Virus record (IMG/VR): IMGVR_UViG_3300032799_000664
Span: 1 to 64,000 of that record
Strand: one strand, 5' to 3'
Length of the DNA: 64,000 bases
DNA from: a virus
Position numbers and translations under genes: made by a program. Positions 1 to 7,637 of the stretch are shown here, piece after piece (position 1 is the stretch's first letter; each line of letters starts with the position of its first letter). A model generated the notes under the pieces. That model saw nothing but the letters and a program-made list of their open reading frames with translations, was not told the origin of the DNA and did not search any database.

Positions 1-122
1 ACTTCCTCGCACTCGCTGCGCAGCCGCGCGTTCTCGGCTGCCAATCGTGGAACTTCGCGCAGGGCATTGCACCTCGGGCAGTCGCACCCCGGACGGCAGA
101 ACCATGCGGATACCTCGCTCAT
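1..122 (-). CDS. Partial Cys-rich, coiled-coil protein (runs off left edge)
   Basis: Only the first 40 codons are visible; the gene continues past the left edge. The N-terminus carries a tight cysteine cluster (C-x3-C-x-C-x2-C, reading CRPGCDCPRC), a likely metal site. A helical stretch rich in Leu, Glu, Ala and Arg (LAAENARLRSECEE) follows and could form a coiled coil. The ATG at 122 overlaps the stop of the upstream gene in an ATGA arrangement, which supports the start and suggests coupled translation. Function unknown. Confidence 0.6.
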   Translation of the reverse strand, partial: MSEVSAWFCRPGCDCPRCNALREVPRLAAENARLRSECEE

Positions 123-301
123 CGCTTCTTCTCCAAGAAGACGTCGCGCAGGTACGTGACGTCGTACACCTTGAGGATACGGTGCTTGACGCCCCCTCTG
201 GCTTCACACTTTACGGCTGCACGGACCGCCGCCACTGCCGTTCGGTGCTTCGAGCACACCGTGTCGCCGTAGATGGTCCAGAACTCCAGCTTCGGTTTCA
301 T
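119..301 (-). CDS. Small basic protein, unknown function
   Basis: A 60-aa protein with a basic C-terminus (FLEKKR), one CxKH pair (TVCSKHR) and a second cysteine about 15 residues later. There is no signal peptide or membrane segment. It sits in a chain of minus-strand genes: its ATG overlaps the stop of the 298-633 gene by four bases and its stop overlaps the next start in the same way. I do not recognise a family. Confidence 0.6.
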   Translation of the reverse strand: MKPKLEFWTIYGDTVCSKHRTAVAAVRAAVKCEARGGVKHRILKVYDVTYLRDVFLEKKR

Positions 302-633
302 TTCGTGGGCTCCTTCGCTGACCCAGTGCGCTCACGTTCCCGTTCTCGTCGATGCGAAGCCCGATTCGCTTCACGCTCAACCTCAGCTTGGCGTTCGACG
401 TCTTCGTCGGTGTGCTGGTCGCAGACCGCGGCGTCGCCGAGCAGCCCCGAGAACCGCCAGCCCGACTTCGGCTGCAGTTGGCCATCGGGACCGACGATGT
501 GCACGACGCGAATGGCCGATGAGGTCATGCCGAAGATACCCGCCAAGCCGGGCGGCGCCAACACGATGAGGCACTGGGTGACCCGCTTGCAGCCGGGCAT
601 GTCGCAGCGCAAGACACCTTCGACGCTGATCAT
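298..633 (-). CDS. Cys-containing small protein, unknown function
   Basis: A 111-aa protein. An N-terminal C-x4-C (CDMPGC) and a later CDQH could bind a metal. The last third is highly charged (Glu/Arg repeats) and probably helical. The ATG at 633 follows a GAAGGAG ribosome-binding site. It is the first gene of a short coupled chain ending at the left edge. About 160 bases without a gene separate it from the 794 gene upstream. Function unknown. Confidence 0.6.
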   Translation of the reverse strand: MISVEGVLRCDMPGCKRVTQCLIVLAPPGLAGIFGMTSSAIRVVHIVGPDGQLQPKSGWRFSGLLGDAAVCDQHTDEDVERQAEVEREANRASHRRERERERTGSAKEPTK

Positions 634-793
634 GTGAGCTCCTTCGTCGCAGCTACGCTGGTACGGAGATCGGGGAGATCCGCGCGTGACTACCTTACCC
701 CGTAGGGTGAGCTGGCCCAGTAAACGTCATCTGACTGAACCAGCGCTGTCGACGTGACGCCGACGGTCATGCTGAGACACCTGCGACGAACCG

Positions 794-1021
794 CTACCAC
801 AGATGCAAGGGCTGATGCGCGCGCTCGCCCACGACGTTCAAGTGGCGAATCTCTTCGGGCACGTGATGACTCTCGCTCTCGACGTGGCTGAAGCCGACGC
901 CGTCGGGCGTGTCGATCTTGTAGCAGAGGACCGGTCCCTCGAGCGGCTTCTTGCAGAAGTAGCAGTGCAGCTTCTCGATGACGACATGCCGCTTCTTCTT
1001 CTCTGCGGTGGGCTTTCCCAT
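794..1021 (-). CDS. Small zinc-finger-like protein
   Basis: A 75-aa protein with a basic N-terminus (KPTAEKKKRH), then CYFCKKPLEG and a following cysteine, with two or three histidines near the middle (VESESHHVPEEIRH). The Cys/His content suggests one zinc site. The ATG at 1021 has a strong AGGAGGGGAG upstream. It overlaps a weaker open frame beginning at 1128. Function unknown. Confidence 0.55.
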   Translation of the reverse strand: MGKPTAEKKKRHVVIEKLHCYFCKKPLEGPVLCYKIDTPDGVGFSHVESESHHVPEEIRHLNVVGERAHQPLHLW

Positions 1022-1128
1022 GATTGTTGCTTATCTCCCCTCCTGACCCAGCCACGGCGGTTCTCCGCCATGACCGCAGCATGCCAGCACCGGAACGCCA
1101 GCCACGTGTCCTCATCATAGGGCTCCAT
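838..1128 (-). CDS. Doubtful overlapping ORF; first ~38 codons look genuine
   Basis: The frame opens at ATG 1128 behind a very good AAAGGAG site and a GGTACAAGAAC element. Residues 1-38 (MEPYDEDTWLAFRCWHAAVM...) look like real protein. After the start of the 794-1021 gene the reading becomes Ser/Arg/Thr-rich, as expected for a shadow of that gene. It may be a short gene whose end was lost, a leader peptide, or a gene with a long overlap. Confidence 0.3.
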   Translation of the reverse strand: MEPYDEDTWLAFRCWHAAVMAENRRGWVRRGDKQQSWESPPQRRRSGMSSSRSCTATSARSRSRDRSSATRSTRPTASASATSRARVITCPKRFAT

Positions 1129-1145
1129 GGCAGGGCTCCTTTCAA

Positions 1146-1156
1146 GTTCTTGTACC
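1146..1156 (-). promoter_or_regulatory. Promoter-like GGTACAAGAAC element
   Basis: On the minus strand this reads GGTACAAGAAC, 17 bases before the start codon at 1128. It resembles the elements at 5286, 5985 and 14097 (GGTAT(C/A)AG plus GAAG). I infer a -10-like role; no -35 box is clear. Confidence 0.3.
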
Positions 1157-1167
1157 GGAGACCGACG

Positions 1168-1494
1168 CTATTTCTCGAACACGTCGCGGTACGGCCCCAG
1201 CTTCTTCAGCTGGCGCAACCCCTCCACGCTCACGACACAGCCGCTGTCGAGGTCATCGATGAACAGCTCGCTCTGCCAGCGGAACGGGTCGCAGTAACAG
1301 CAGTGGTCACTGCGACCGCCGAAGAACGCCGCGCCGTTCGTGTTGGGACAGGCGAAGACGGTGAAGCTCGTCGTGGAGCCCGGCACCAGGAACGTCACCC
1401 GGTCACAGGAGATGCACCCCGCGCTGTGCGAAGGATGGTCCCGGTAGTGGCCGGCGAAGCACGACAGGCTGAGCGGGCAGCGGTCGCAGGTCAT
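1168..1494 (-). CDS. Cys-rich paralogue family, member 1
   Basis: A 108-aa protein starting with the family signature MTCDRCPLSLSCFAG (C-x2-C-P-x4-C). A second pair (CISC) follows, then a single Cys-Pro (FACP), then CCYC followed by DPFRW, giving eight or more cysteines in the family order. This suggests two metal sites in a small soluble domain. It is the leftmost member, about 5 kb from the next, and it borders the AT-rich leader. Function unknown. Confidence 0.75.
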   Translation of the reverse strand: MTCDRCPLSLSCFAGHYRDHPSHSAGCISCDRVTFLVPGSTTSFTVFACPNTNGAAFFGGRSDHCCYCDPFRWQSELFIDDLDSGCVVSVEGLRQLKKLGPYRDVFEK

Positions 1495-2247
1495 CGCCAG
1501 CCTTGTACCACGACAACACGTGACGTTACGTAGCGCTGCACTACAACTCTACGACATAAAACTACAGGTAGGCAAGACCCGCCGCGCGCCCCCTCACCTG
1601 CACCGGCCCCCAGGTGTGCGAACAGTGGAGACTGATTGGCCCCTGACTTGCTGCGGTGAACTCCGCTGCGATGAGCTTAGCTGCCTAGAATCACTGAACA
1701 ACGACACTAACTCACACTGAGGCAATTTACCTACGTTTGCAGAGAATCAGCGTTCTCTTCGTTATTACTGTATGGCGTCCCCTACGAAATCTCCAATCCT
1801 AATTGCACTGCTTCTTCTATATTCATCTCATCTCTTATACTTATCTCTTAGAAGTTATTGTATAGCTGAGCTGCGCGGTGGGGAGACCTCACACACACGC
1901 GACCCTTTGCTTCACTGTGTTCCATCGGTCAGGTGCTATGATTCCTTATATTCACTTATCAATACAACCTCTTACTATCCCTTTGCTGTACGGTGTTCGG
2001 GCGGCGCGGTTGGTGAAAGTGGACGATACCTACACTGCATACATTTACCTCTATCTCCTACTCCGCTATGTCTTCGATTTCTCGTTTATAGGTCCTTCTA
2101 TATGTAGTCTCGCCACCGTTGAGCGCCCCCGAACGTCGTTTTTTACTCCTGTGACGTTGATTCTACTTTACTTTCGGTGTCCAATCGCTTTTAATGTTGG
2201 TGACCGCGATTCTCAACACCCTCAGATTCGTTGCCCAAGGAGTCCAG
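1495..2247. promoter_or_regulatory. AT-rich, pyrimidine-skewed leader between divergent genes
   Basis: This 750-base stretch has no convincing gene. It separates the minus-strand gene ending its upstream side at 1494 from the plus-strand gene at 2248. Composition departs sharply from the GC-rich surroundings: 1801-1860 has 18 G or C in 60 bases. The plus strand is strongly C+T-rich from about 1770 to 2110. Several TATA-like words occur (TATACT near 1836, TATAGC at 1861, TATAGG near 2087). It could hold divergent promoters or a replication or unwinding site. Which one cannot be told from sequence alone. Confidence 0.5.
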
Positions 2248-4998
2248 ATGCGTGATTATTCTCGCTTTCCCAGCGACACACTCACAAGTGTCTCCTCGCA
2301 CACGCGTGCATTGTACGGACTACTTCAGCACGTGCGCAACGCCAGCTACGCCATCCCTGAGACCGGGCCGACCGGACGCTGGCTCTCTGCCGAGCGCAAC
2401 CTGGGCCTCATCTACTGGCCCCACCTCCTCGAGAACCCGCGCAGCTGGCGCAAGCTCAGCGCGGCGCTCTACATGCCGGTCGAGATGGAGCGCGACCTGC
2501 TTCAGCAAGGCTTCCTGTTCGCGCCCACTGCCGCGCTGGCCGACGAAGCGCAGGCGTGGTGGCTCCAGCACCTCCGCAAGCGGGCTGAGGCGCTCCTGGG
2601 GCCGCTGCAGCTGCCGGGGAACGCGCCCGAGGCTATCAGTGCCATCCACACCTACTCCGCCCTGGACCCCGCGTTGCACGGCGACCCGGCGTTGCACGAC
2701 CCGGACAACTACACCGTCTTCCGCCGCATCTCCGATCACCAGGAGAAATTCCTCCAGCGGGTCATCGTCCGGCCGCCGCTCGATCTCAGCGAGTTCCTGC
2801 CACACAGCACGGCGCTGCCGGCGCCCCTGGTGGCGCTCTTCTACGCCTGGCACACTCTCTGCGAGCGGCACGTCTTGAACTTCGACCCGCACGAGATCGG
2901 CATCGACTTCGTGCGCACCGGCTGCTTCATCGTCAACTGGCGGCGTTTCGCCGCATCGCCGTACTGGCCCCGCCACCTGCGGCAGCTCGATGCGCTCGAA
3001 CGCAATGAGAGCGTCGAGATCGCTCGGCGCCGGCTGTACCAACGGCTGGGGTTGCGGGAAGGCCCGCTGCACCGGGGCCGCACCACGTCGTTCTTCACCG
3101 ACTGTGTGCCGGCGCCGTCGGACGTTGATCGCATGCTCCGCGAGTTGCCGAAGTACTGCAGCATCGCTGCGGGGCTGCCGGCGCTCGATGTAGTGCAAGT
3201 GCGGCGCCTCTTCGGTCGCGAGTTGCCGTCTCCGGGTCTCGAGTTGGCTCTCGAAAGCCGCTTGCTCGACTTCAACGAGCATGGGCTGCCCCAGAACTGC
3301 ACGCTTATCGATCCGCTGATGCTGTTGCGAGAACCGGGTCTCTTCAAAGGCGCCTGGCACCTCCAACATCTCCAGCTACAACAGCAGCGCGTGCGCCAGC
3401 GCATTCGCCGGCGGGTCGAGACTGAACAGCTCGGCCATCCCCCGACGCCGTCGCAGGTCCACGTACGGGTGCTGCGCTTCCGCCCCGCGGATTGGCTCGA
3501 TGACTTCGTCGAAGAGCCGTTGCGCACGCAGTTGAAGCTGCAGCGCAATCAACCCGGCACGGACCAGGCGCCGTGTCCGTGGTGGTTCGACAACGACCAC
3601 GTCGAGAACATCTACGCCGTGCGCAGCCGCGGGCAGTGGACTTTCACCCGCCCCCCGAGCTTGGCTGACGCCCCTGACTGTGAGCGCTTCGTCTGGCGCA
3701 AGGTGCTGCTCGAACGCCACCTCTTCGAGAGCGAGCATCTCATGGCGGCGCTGGGCAGTGACGCGGAGCGCGTCGCCTACGTGCGCCAGATGGACCGCGC
3801 TGAAGTACTGCAAGAAGCCACTGACCAGCAGCTGCTGGCCTACGCCAAGGCGGGCGTGCGCAGCGCCTATGAGGTCACGGGTAAGATCAGCACGTATCAG
3901 CGTCGATTGCTGGGTAAGCAGCGCGCTGATGCGCACAACCGTGAGACCGGCATGGACGGCCGCATGTGGTACCACCACGGGGTCGTGCGAGCGCCGGAGC
4001 AGCAGATGCCCAACCCCAACGACTACCGGCGCATCGTCCACGTGGTCATCCCCGACGGCAAAGAACAGACCTCGGACCCGACCATCGAAGAACGCCACTT
4101 CTTCACCGAGCTGGCCATCGCCAGCTTCGAACAGCACGCCCGTTCTAGCATGCGGGCGTTGCAGGACACCGAAGCTGATGGACTCCCCAGCGCGGGTGAC
4201 GCCGTCCAAGCTGCTGTGAACAGCACCGAGTCTGTGCATCGCGATGAAGATCGCGCCTATCGCGAGAACTATCAGGGCATGGCCGCCTACGTGCTGGCCT
4301 GGGCACGCTTCTGTCGCCACGTGCTGTGCTATCCCGAAACCGCTGATGAAGGCGGTGTCGGTCCGCTGGGAGTCTGGCCGTTGGCCGCAGCTACAGTGAC
4401 GCCGGAGCCAGAATGCGTCGTTCTCGGTGACCTGCCGGCCATGCCCGATGAAGAAGTCGAGCGTCAGCGTTGGACACCATGGCAAGACCACACGCTGCTG
4501 ACCAGCTACCAGCAGTTCCCAGCGCTGGACCCGACGATCCGCAGTAATCTGGCGCGCTACCTGGGCCGCGATGACGATACCTGGACCCCGCGGCTGCGGA
4601 CCTTGCGGCGCTACCTGGCACCGTTGTTCCCCCCGTCCCACGCGCTCATCGCCGGCCTGGAGCGTTGTCTCATCACCACCATCGGTGAAGTCCAGCACGT
4701 CGCCCACTCGCTGCCACTCGACGATGCCACGGCGCGCCGCTTGATTCTCAGCTACGGCCTCGCCCGGGCGCTGAAGCTGCACCAGCAGTTCGGCTTCAAT
4801 CCGCGGGTGCCGCCCCCGCCGCTGCGCTTCGCGCGGCGACTACCCGACGCCGCTTTGCTCGCGATCGAGCTGCCCCGCGACTACACCCGCCGCTCCTGGC
4901 GGCCCATCGTCATCGCCCTGGCCAAGGCGGCGGCGAAGCTGCCAGCTAAACAAACGCCGGCGTCTCGTGAAGACGACGCCGACGCCGCCACCAACTGA
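2248..4998 (+). CDS. Large protein of unknown function (916 aa)
   Basis: The start at ATG 2248 is chosen over an upstream in-frame Met because AAGGAG lies a few bases before it and the upstream DNA is AT-rich non-coding. The protein is soluble-looking, rich in Arg, Leu, Pro and Trp, with no signal peptide, membrane segment or motif I recognise. It is the only plus-strand gene in the left 38 kb and has its own long leader, so it is probably controlled separately. It converges on the 5006-5248 gene with seven bases between stops. Early injected protein, polymerase-associated factor or virion protein are all possible. Confidence 0.8.
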   Translation: MRDYSRFPSDTLTSVSSHTRALYGLLQHVRNASYAIPETGPTGRWLSAERNLGLIYWPHLLENPRSWRKLSAALYMPVEMERDLLQQGFLFAPTAALADEAQAWWLQHLRKRAEALLGPLQLPGNAPEAISAIHTYSALDPALHGDPALHDPDNYTVFRRISDHQEKFLQRVIVRPPLDLSEFLPHSTALPAPLVALFYAWHTLCERHVLNFDPHEIGIDFVRTGCFIVNWRRFAASPYWPRHLRQLDALERNESVEIARRRLYQRLGLREGPLHRGRTTSFFTDCVPAPSDVDRMLRELPKYCSIAAGLPALDVVQVRRLFGRELPSPGLELALESRLLDFNEHGLPQNCTLIDPLMLLREPGLFKGAWHLQHLQLQQQRVRQRIRRRVETEQLGHPPTPSQVHVRVLRFRPADWLDDFVEEPLRTQLKLQRNQPGTDQAPCPWWFDNDHVENIYAVRSRGQWTFTRPPSLADAPDCERFVWRKVLLERHLFESEHLMAALGSDAERVAYVRQMDRAEVLQEATDQQLLAYAKAGVRSAYEVTGKISTYQRRLLGKQRADAHNRETGMDGRMWYHHGVVRAPEQQMPNPNDYRRIVHVVIPDGKEQTSDPTIEERHFFTELAIASFEQHARSSMRALQDTEADGLPSAGDAVQAAVNSTESVHRDEDRAYRENYQGMAAYVLAWARFCRHVLCYPETADEGGVGPLGVWPLAAATVTPEPECVVLGDLPAMPDEEVERQRWTPWQDHTLLTSYQQFPALDPTIRSNLARYLGRDDDTWTPRLRTLRRYLAPLFPPSHALIAGLERCLITTIGEVQHVAHSLPLDDATARRLILSYGLARALKLHQQFGFNPRVPPPPLRFARRLPDAALLAIELPRDYTRRSWRPIVIALAKAAAKLPAKQTPASREDDADAATN

Positions 4999-5005
4999 AG
5001 CCCCG

Positions 5006-5248
5006 TCAGGCCGACGGCGTGTCGCGCGGCCGCACCGGGAACGGCCGCAGCTGCTCGAAATGCTGGGCGCTCGAGCGCAGCACCTCGCCGTTGGAGTAGC
5101 GCACCAGCACGTCGCCACCGATGCACAACTCGGGCTCACCCCGGTCGTCGACTTCGACGACTTCACCCTCGACGGTCATGACCTCGACGACCGCGGTGTC
5201 GCCGTCCCATTCTGTGATGCAGTACGTCCCACCTTGCCGCACCAGCAT
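5006..5248 (-). CDS. Small beta-rich protein, unknown function
   Basis: An 80-aa protein rich in Val, Glu and Asp with alternating hydrophobic residues (DTAVVEVMTVEGEVVEVDD), suggesting a small beta barrel. It begins at ATG 5248 behind GAAAGGAG. Upstream lie a GGTATAAGAAG element and then a CTTTAC-N3-GTAAAG palindrome, a layout expected for a regulated promoter. Function unknown. Confidence 0.6.
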   Translation of the reverse strand: MLVRQGGTYCITEWDGDTAVVEVMTVEGEVVEVDDRGEPELCIGGDVLVRYSNGEVLRSSAQHFEQLRPFPVRPRDTPSA

Positions 5249-5285
5249 TGCGCGCTCCTTTCGTGAGCGTGGGGTTCGGGAACAT

Positions 5286-5296
5286 CTTCTTATACC
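5286..5296 (-). promoter_or_regulatory. Promoter-like GGTATAAGAAG element
   Basis: It reads GGTATAAGAAG on the minus strand, 37 bases before the start at 5248 and 14 bases after the palindrome at 5311. TATAAG is close to a sigma70 -10 box. The palindrome would sit around -30 to -40, where an operator could act. Confidence 0.4.
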
Positions 5297-5310
5297 GAGA
5301 CTGCGGCGCG

Positions 5311-5325
5311 CTTTACGACGTAAAG
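5311..5325. promoter_or_regulatory. Palindrome CTTTAC-GAC-GTAAAG, site 1 of 7
   Basis: A perfect 6+6 base inverted repeat with a three-base centre, identical in its arms to sites at 12751, 23961, 38749, 45675 and 62155. It lies upstream of the 5248 start. A hairpin-forming GCGTCGA...TCGACGC follows at about 5330-5350. Confidence 0.7.
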
Positions 5326-5359
5326 AACACGCGTCGAGAGGGTCGACGCGCGTTGAGGT

Positions 5360-5575
5360 TCAGAAGCGCAGTGGCCGCCAGGGCTCGAGGTAGGGCACTT
5401 CGTGGAGTTCGCGGGGCTCATCTTCGCAGTGCCCTTCGTCGAGGCCATACTGCATGGCCTCTATCCAGGTGAGGGCATCGCTGCGCGACTCCCCGTAGGC
5501 CAGTCGATGATGCTGCAGCGGGCTGCCGAGATGATCGTAGCCGTAGCGGAAAAGAGGCACTTGATAGTAGGGCAT
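5360..5575 (-). CDS. Small acidic protein, unknown function
   Basis: A 71-aa protein starting MPYYQVPLFRYGYDHLG and rich in aromatic and acidic residues; the stretch SDALTWIEAMQYG may be helical. The start at 5575 lies next to the stop of the upstream gene at 5577. No known family recognised. Confidence 0.55.
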   Translation of the reverse strand: MPYYQVPLFRYGYDHLGSPLQHHRLAYGESRSDALTWIEAMQYGLDEGHCEDEPRELHEVPYLEPWRPLRF

Positions 5576-5576
5576 C

Positions 5577-5969
5577 TCAGCTGCCCTGGCAGTTGTTGCA
5601 GCGTTCCCAACCGTCGTACTCGGTGTTGAAGCCATCGGTGGCGCCGCACCAGCTGCATCCCGCCACTCCGAAGAAGGCGTTGCACACCTGGCCGAAGTGC
5701 TCGAATGGCATCGTCTCGGGATCGACGCCCGCCGCGTTGCAGTACGCGATGTAGAACTCGATGGCGTTGTCGGGGTACTTCGCCACTTCGGAGTGGGCGA
5801 ACCAGTTGGCGAAGTTGGGCCGCAGTGGCACTTCGCGCAGCACCCACGCTGCGCCCATGAGTTTCTGGAACTCTCGGTACGCCTTCTCGAGATCGTCGGG
5901 GACGGGGGTCGCCAACGGAATCGAGTGCGGACCCGCGTGGAAGAAGTGCTTCAGCAATCGCACCTTCAT
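5577..5969 (-). CDS. Protein with C-terminal zinc ribbon, unknown function
   Basis: A 130-aa protein. The N-terminal two thirds has a mixed helical character (EKAYREFQKLMGAAWV). The C-terminus has CSWC and CNNC pairs about 15 residues apart, a zinc-ribbon arrangement. The start at ATG 5969 follows AAAGGAGAAC. An upstream extension of the frame runs into hairpin-forming DNA and is not used. A GGTATCAGGAAG element lies 15 bases upstream. Confidence 0.6.
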   Translation of the reverse strand: MKVRLLKHFFHAGPHSIPLATPVPDDLEKAYREFQKLMGAAWVLREVPLRPNFANWFAHSEVAKYPDNAIEFYIAYCNAAGVDPETMPFEHFGQVCNAFFGVAGCSWCGATDGFNTEYDGWERCNNCQGS

Positions 5970-5984
5970 GGCGTTCTCCTTTCT

Positions 5985-5996
5985 CTTCCTGATACC
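5985..5996 (-). promoter_or_regulatory. Promoter-like GGTATCAGGAAG element
   Basis: It reads TTTTTAGGTATCAGGAAG on the minus strand, directly before the ribosome-binding site of the 5969 gene. The 12-base core is identical to the one at 14097-14108. Confidence 0.4.
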
Positions 5997-6002
5997 TAAA
6001 AA

Positions 6003-6590
6003 GCCGCGCGTCTTCGGCCCTCTCGTTCCAAAGGCGCGCGGCACCGCCACCCCGCGGTGAAAGGAGAAGCCCGCGGGGTAGCGGCCCTGCAACCGTTCCT
6101 GCGTTAGCGCGTAGCAGGAGCTCCTGCGGCCGGAAGCGGCAGCCCACTGGAGGCCGAAGGAGCTCCGCGCGGAGCGTTATAGGGCGCCCGACTCGAACCG
6201 CGGACCTCCACAGGAGGTCCGTAGGTTCGAGCCGGCGGACTTCAGCGCTGGCGGCGAAGCCAGAAGCTGCTGAAGTCCGAGCCCGGGCATGTCGTCAGGC
6301 AAGCGTGCAGCCGCCTGGTCGCTGTAGCAGCGACTGAGTGCGCACTTCAGGCACTCACGAACGGTGTGCGTTCCTACGTTTCCGACGGGTGACCCGGATG
6401 TAGAACGTGCTGCTCCTGCGTTGGTTGGCGCCCGTGAGACCGAGTCGGCGAGAGGCAGTACCCTCGCCGACTGGGTCTCGCAGGCAACCAGCCGGACTGG
6501 ATCTGGGGGTAGCGTAGCGGTCCCCCAGATCGAGTCTGGACTCGGCATCACGACGACGTCATGGTCGCCGCGTCGACGTGGCGTCGACAC
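6003..6590. other. Array of about ten long, sequence-diverse hairpins (array 1)
   Basis: The 717 bases between the genes starting at 5969 and ending at 6687 contain no gene but a run of inverted repeats. The main stems are 6003-6010/6035-6042 (8 bp); 6044-6057/6071-6084 (4+9 bp); 6117-6131/6152-6166 (8+4 bp); 6188-6209/6213-6235 (3+8+9 bp); 6236-6252/6259-6279 (11+5 bp); 6318-6324/6328-6334 (7 bp); 6335-6341/6351-6357 (7 bp); 6420-6452/6463-6492 (8+6+10 bp); 6492-6509/6522-6539 (7+10 bp); and 6572-6578/6582-6588 (7 bp). Stems differ in sequence but share a plan: outer arm, one- to three-base interruption, inner arm of 8-10 bp, short loop. No tRNA fold fits. A structured non-coding RNA or a DNA-level element are both possible. 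Confidence 0.6.
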
Positions 6591-6686
6591 CGTCTTGGTG
6601 ATGCTCGAGCAGCGTTGTCGTTGTCAGCGATGTCCATCGCCCACGCCCGCTCCGCGCTGCGTGGTCTGATGATCATCTCCGGTGAT

Positions 6687-6959
6687 TCAAGGCAGTACTA
6701 TGGGCCGTTGCCGCGACCGGGCATAGGCCGCGGGGTCACACTCGGGACAGGTCCACAGTTCATCGTACCAAGCTGATGTGGCAGTCCACGGGCCGTTCGG
6801 TGGACAGGTCAGCATGTAAGGCATCAGCTTCGTTTTGCGACGTTCAGCGATTGGCAGAAAGATGACACCTCGACCGCAACCACCTTGGCAGTAAGTGAAG
6901 CTGTGCAGAACTTCGCCGGCGAAGCAGGTGAGCGACAGCGGGCACTGGTCACAGGTCAT
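6687..6959 (-). CDS. Cys-rich paralogue family, member 2
   Basis: A 90-aa protein beginning MTCDQCPLSLTCFAG. A glycine-rich pair follows (CQGGCGRG), then LTCPP, and a last pair CPEC with DPAAY. This matches the family order of eight cysteines. The gene stands immediately upstream of hairpin array 1 and seven bases after the 6966 gene. Function unknown. Confidence 0.75.
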   Translation of the reverse strand: MTCDQCPLSLTCFAGEVLHSFTYCQGGCGRGVIFLPIAERRKTKLMPYMLTCPPNGPWTATSAWYDELWTCPECDPAAYARSRQRPIVLP

Positions 6960-6965
6960 GGCTTG

Positions 6966-7637
6966 TCAACCGTGCCGCAACGTCATGGTCTGTTCGATGC
7001 GGTTAGCTTCACGTACGCCCCAAGCTAAGACTTGGCGCCACTTCTCTTCGCTGAGGGAATACGCGTCCATGAACGGTTCTCGGCGTATGTGTAACCGGTG
7101 GGCGACGTCCTGCAACGCGCGCCAATCATCGTTGACGGCGAACAGCAGCCGCTGTGGCATACGATAGGTACGCGGTCCGTGAGGACGAATCACGTAGTCG
7201 AAGACTGGTCCCAAGCGAAGATTGGTGACGGTCTCCACTGCCGGTGGCGCTACGCTCCGTGGAGTCCCCGCGGCGGTGCTGAGGGGTGCGCCAAGTCGCA
7301 CGCGCTCTTCCGCTGACATATCTGCTAGGGTTTTCACGTGCCCCGGCGCGCGCACCGGGTCCAGCGCCGCGGTGATGCGCTGGGCGATGACGAACGCCGG
7401 GTCGGCGCCGACTCCGAGACCTATCCCACGACGTTCAGACATGGTCGGCGGTCGAACCGCGATCTCGACATCAGTGAAGTGGCCCGTTTCCGGGTCGCGG
7501 GTATCTTCGCAGACCCGCACGTTGATTTTATTGCTCGGACCAACGCGTCCCAGGCTGGCACCACCGTGGTGCAATCGACCCCGTAGCTTTCGAATCGACT
7601 TTCGAGTCTTCGGTGTTCGTTTATACGTGCGCCTCAT
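6966..7637 (-). CDS. Basic protein of unknown function (223 aa)
   Basis: The N-terminus is very basic (MRRTYKRTPKTRKSIRKLRG), as in nucleic-acid-binding proteins. The middle contains a conserved-looking stretch GIGLGVGADPAFVIAQR, and the C-terminus is helical with several Arg and Trp residues. The start at ATG 7637 overlaps the stop of paralogue 3 by four bases (ATGA). No family recognised. Confidence 0.65.
   Translation of the reverse strand: MRRTYKRTPKTRKSIRKLRGRLHHGGASLGRVGPSNKINVRVCEDTRDPETGHFTDVEIAVRPPTMSERRGIGLGVGADPAFVIAQRITAALDPVRAPGHVKTLADMSAEERVRLGAPLSTAAGTPRSVAPPAVETVTNLRLGPVFDYVIRPHGPRTYRMPQRLLFAVNDDWRALQDVAHRLHIRREPFMDAYSLSEEKWRQVLAWGVREANRIEQTMTLRHG

Noticed and set aside
47-637. 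Plus-strand frame of 196 codons
   Set aside because: It is antisense to three well-coupled minus-strand genes and has Arg/Ser-rich shadow composition.
692-708. Palindrome ACCTTACCCCGTAGGGT resembling the CTTTAC-N3-GTAAAG set
   Set aside because: Arms differ at several positions from the conserved set; kept out of the count.
1501-1509. GGTACAAGG as a promoter element for the 1494 gene
   Set aside because: It is only six bases from the start codon and more likely acts as the ribosome-binding site.
1772-2107. Plus-strand frame of 111 codons in the AT-rich leader
   Set aside because: No ribosome-binding site, composition typical of non-coding pyrimidine-rich DNA, and overlapping frames of similar length.
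3376-4782. Long minus-strand frames opposite the 916-aa gene
   Set aside because: High GC makes long antisense frames; they have no ribosome-binding site and read as Arg/Gly/Val shadows.
6188-6235. tRNA-like GGTTCGAG and CTCGAACC words
   Set aside because: They are the two arms of one hairpin; no acceptor, D or T arm of correct size pairs around them.
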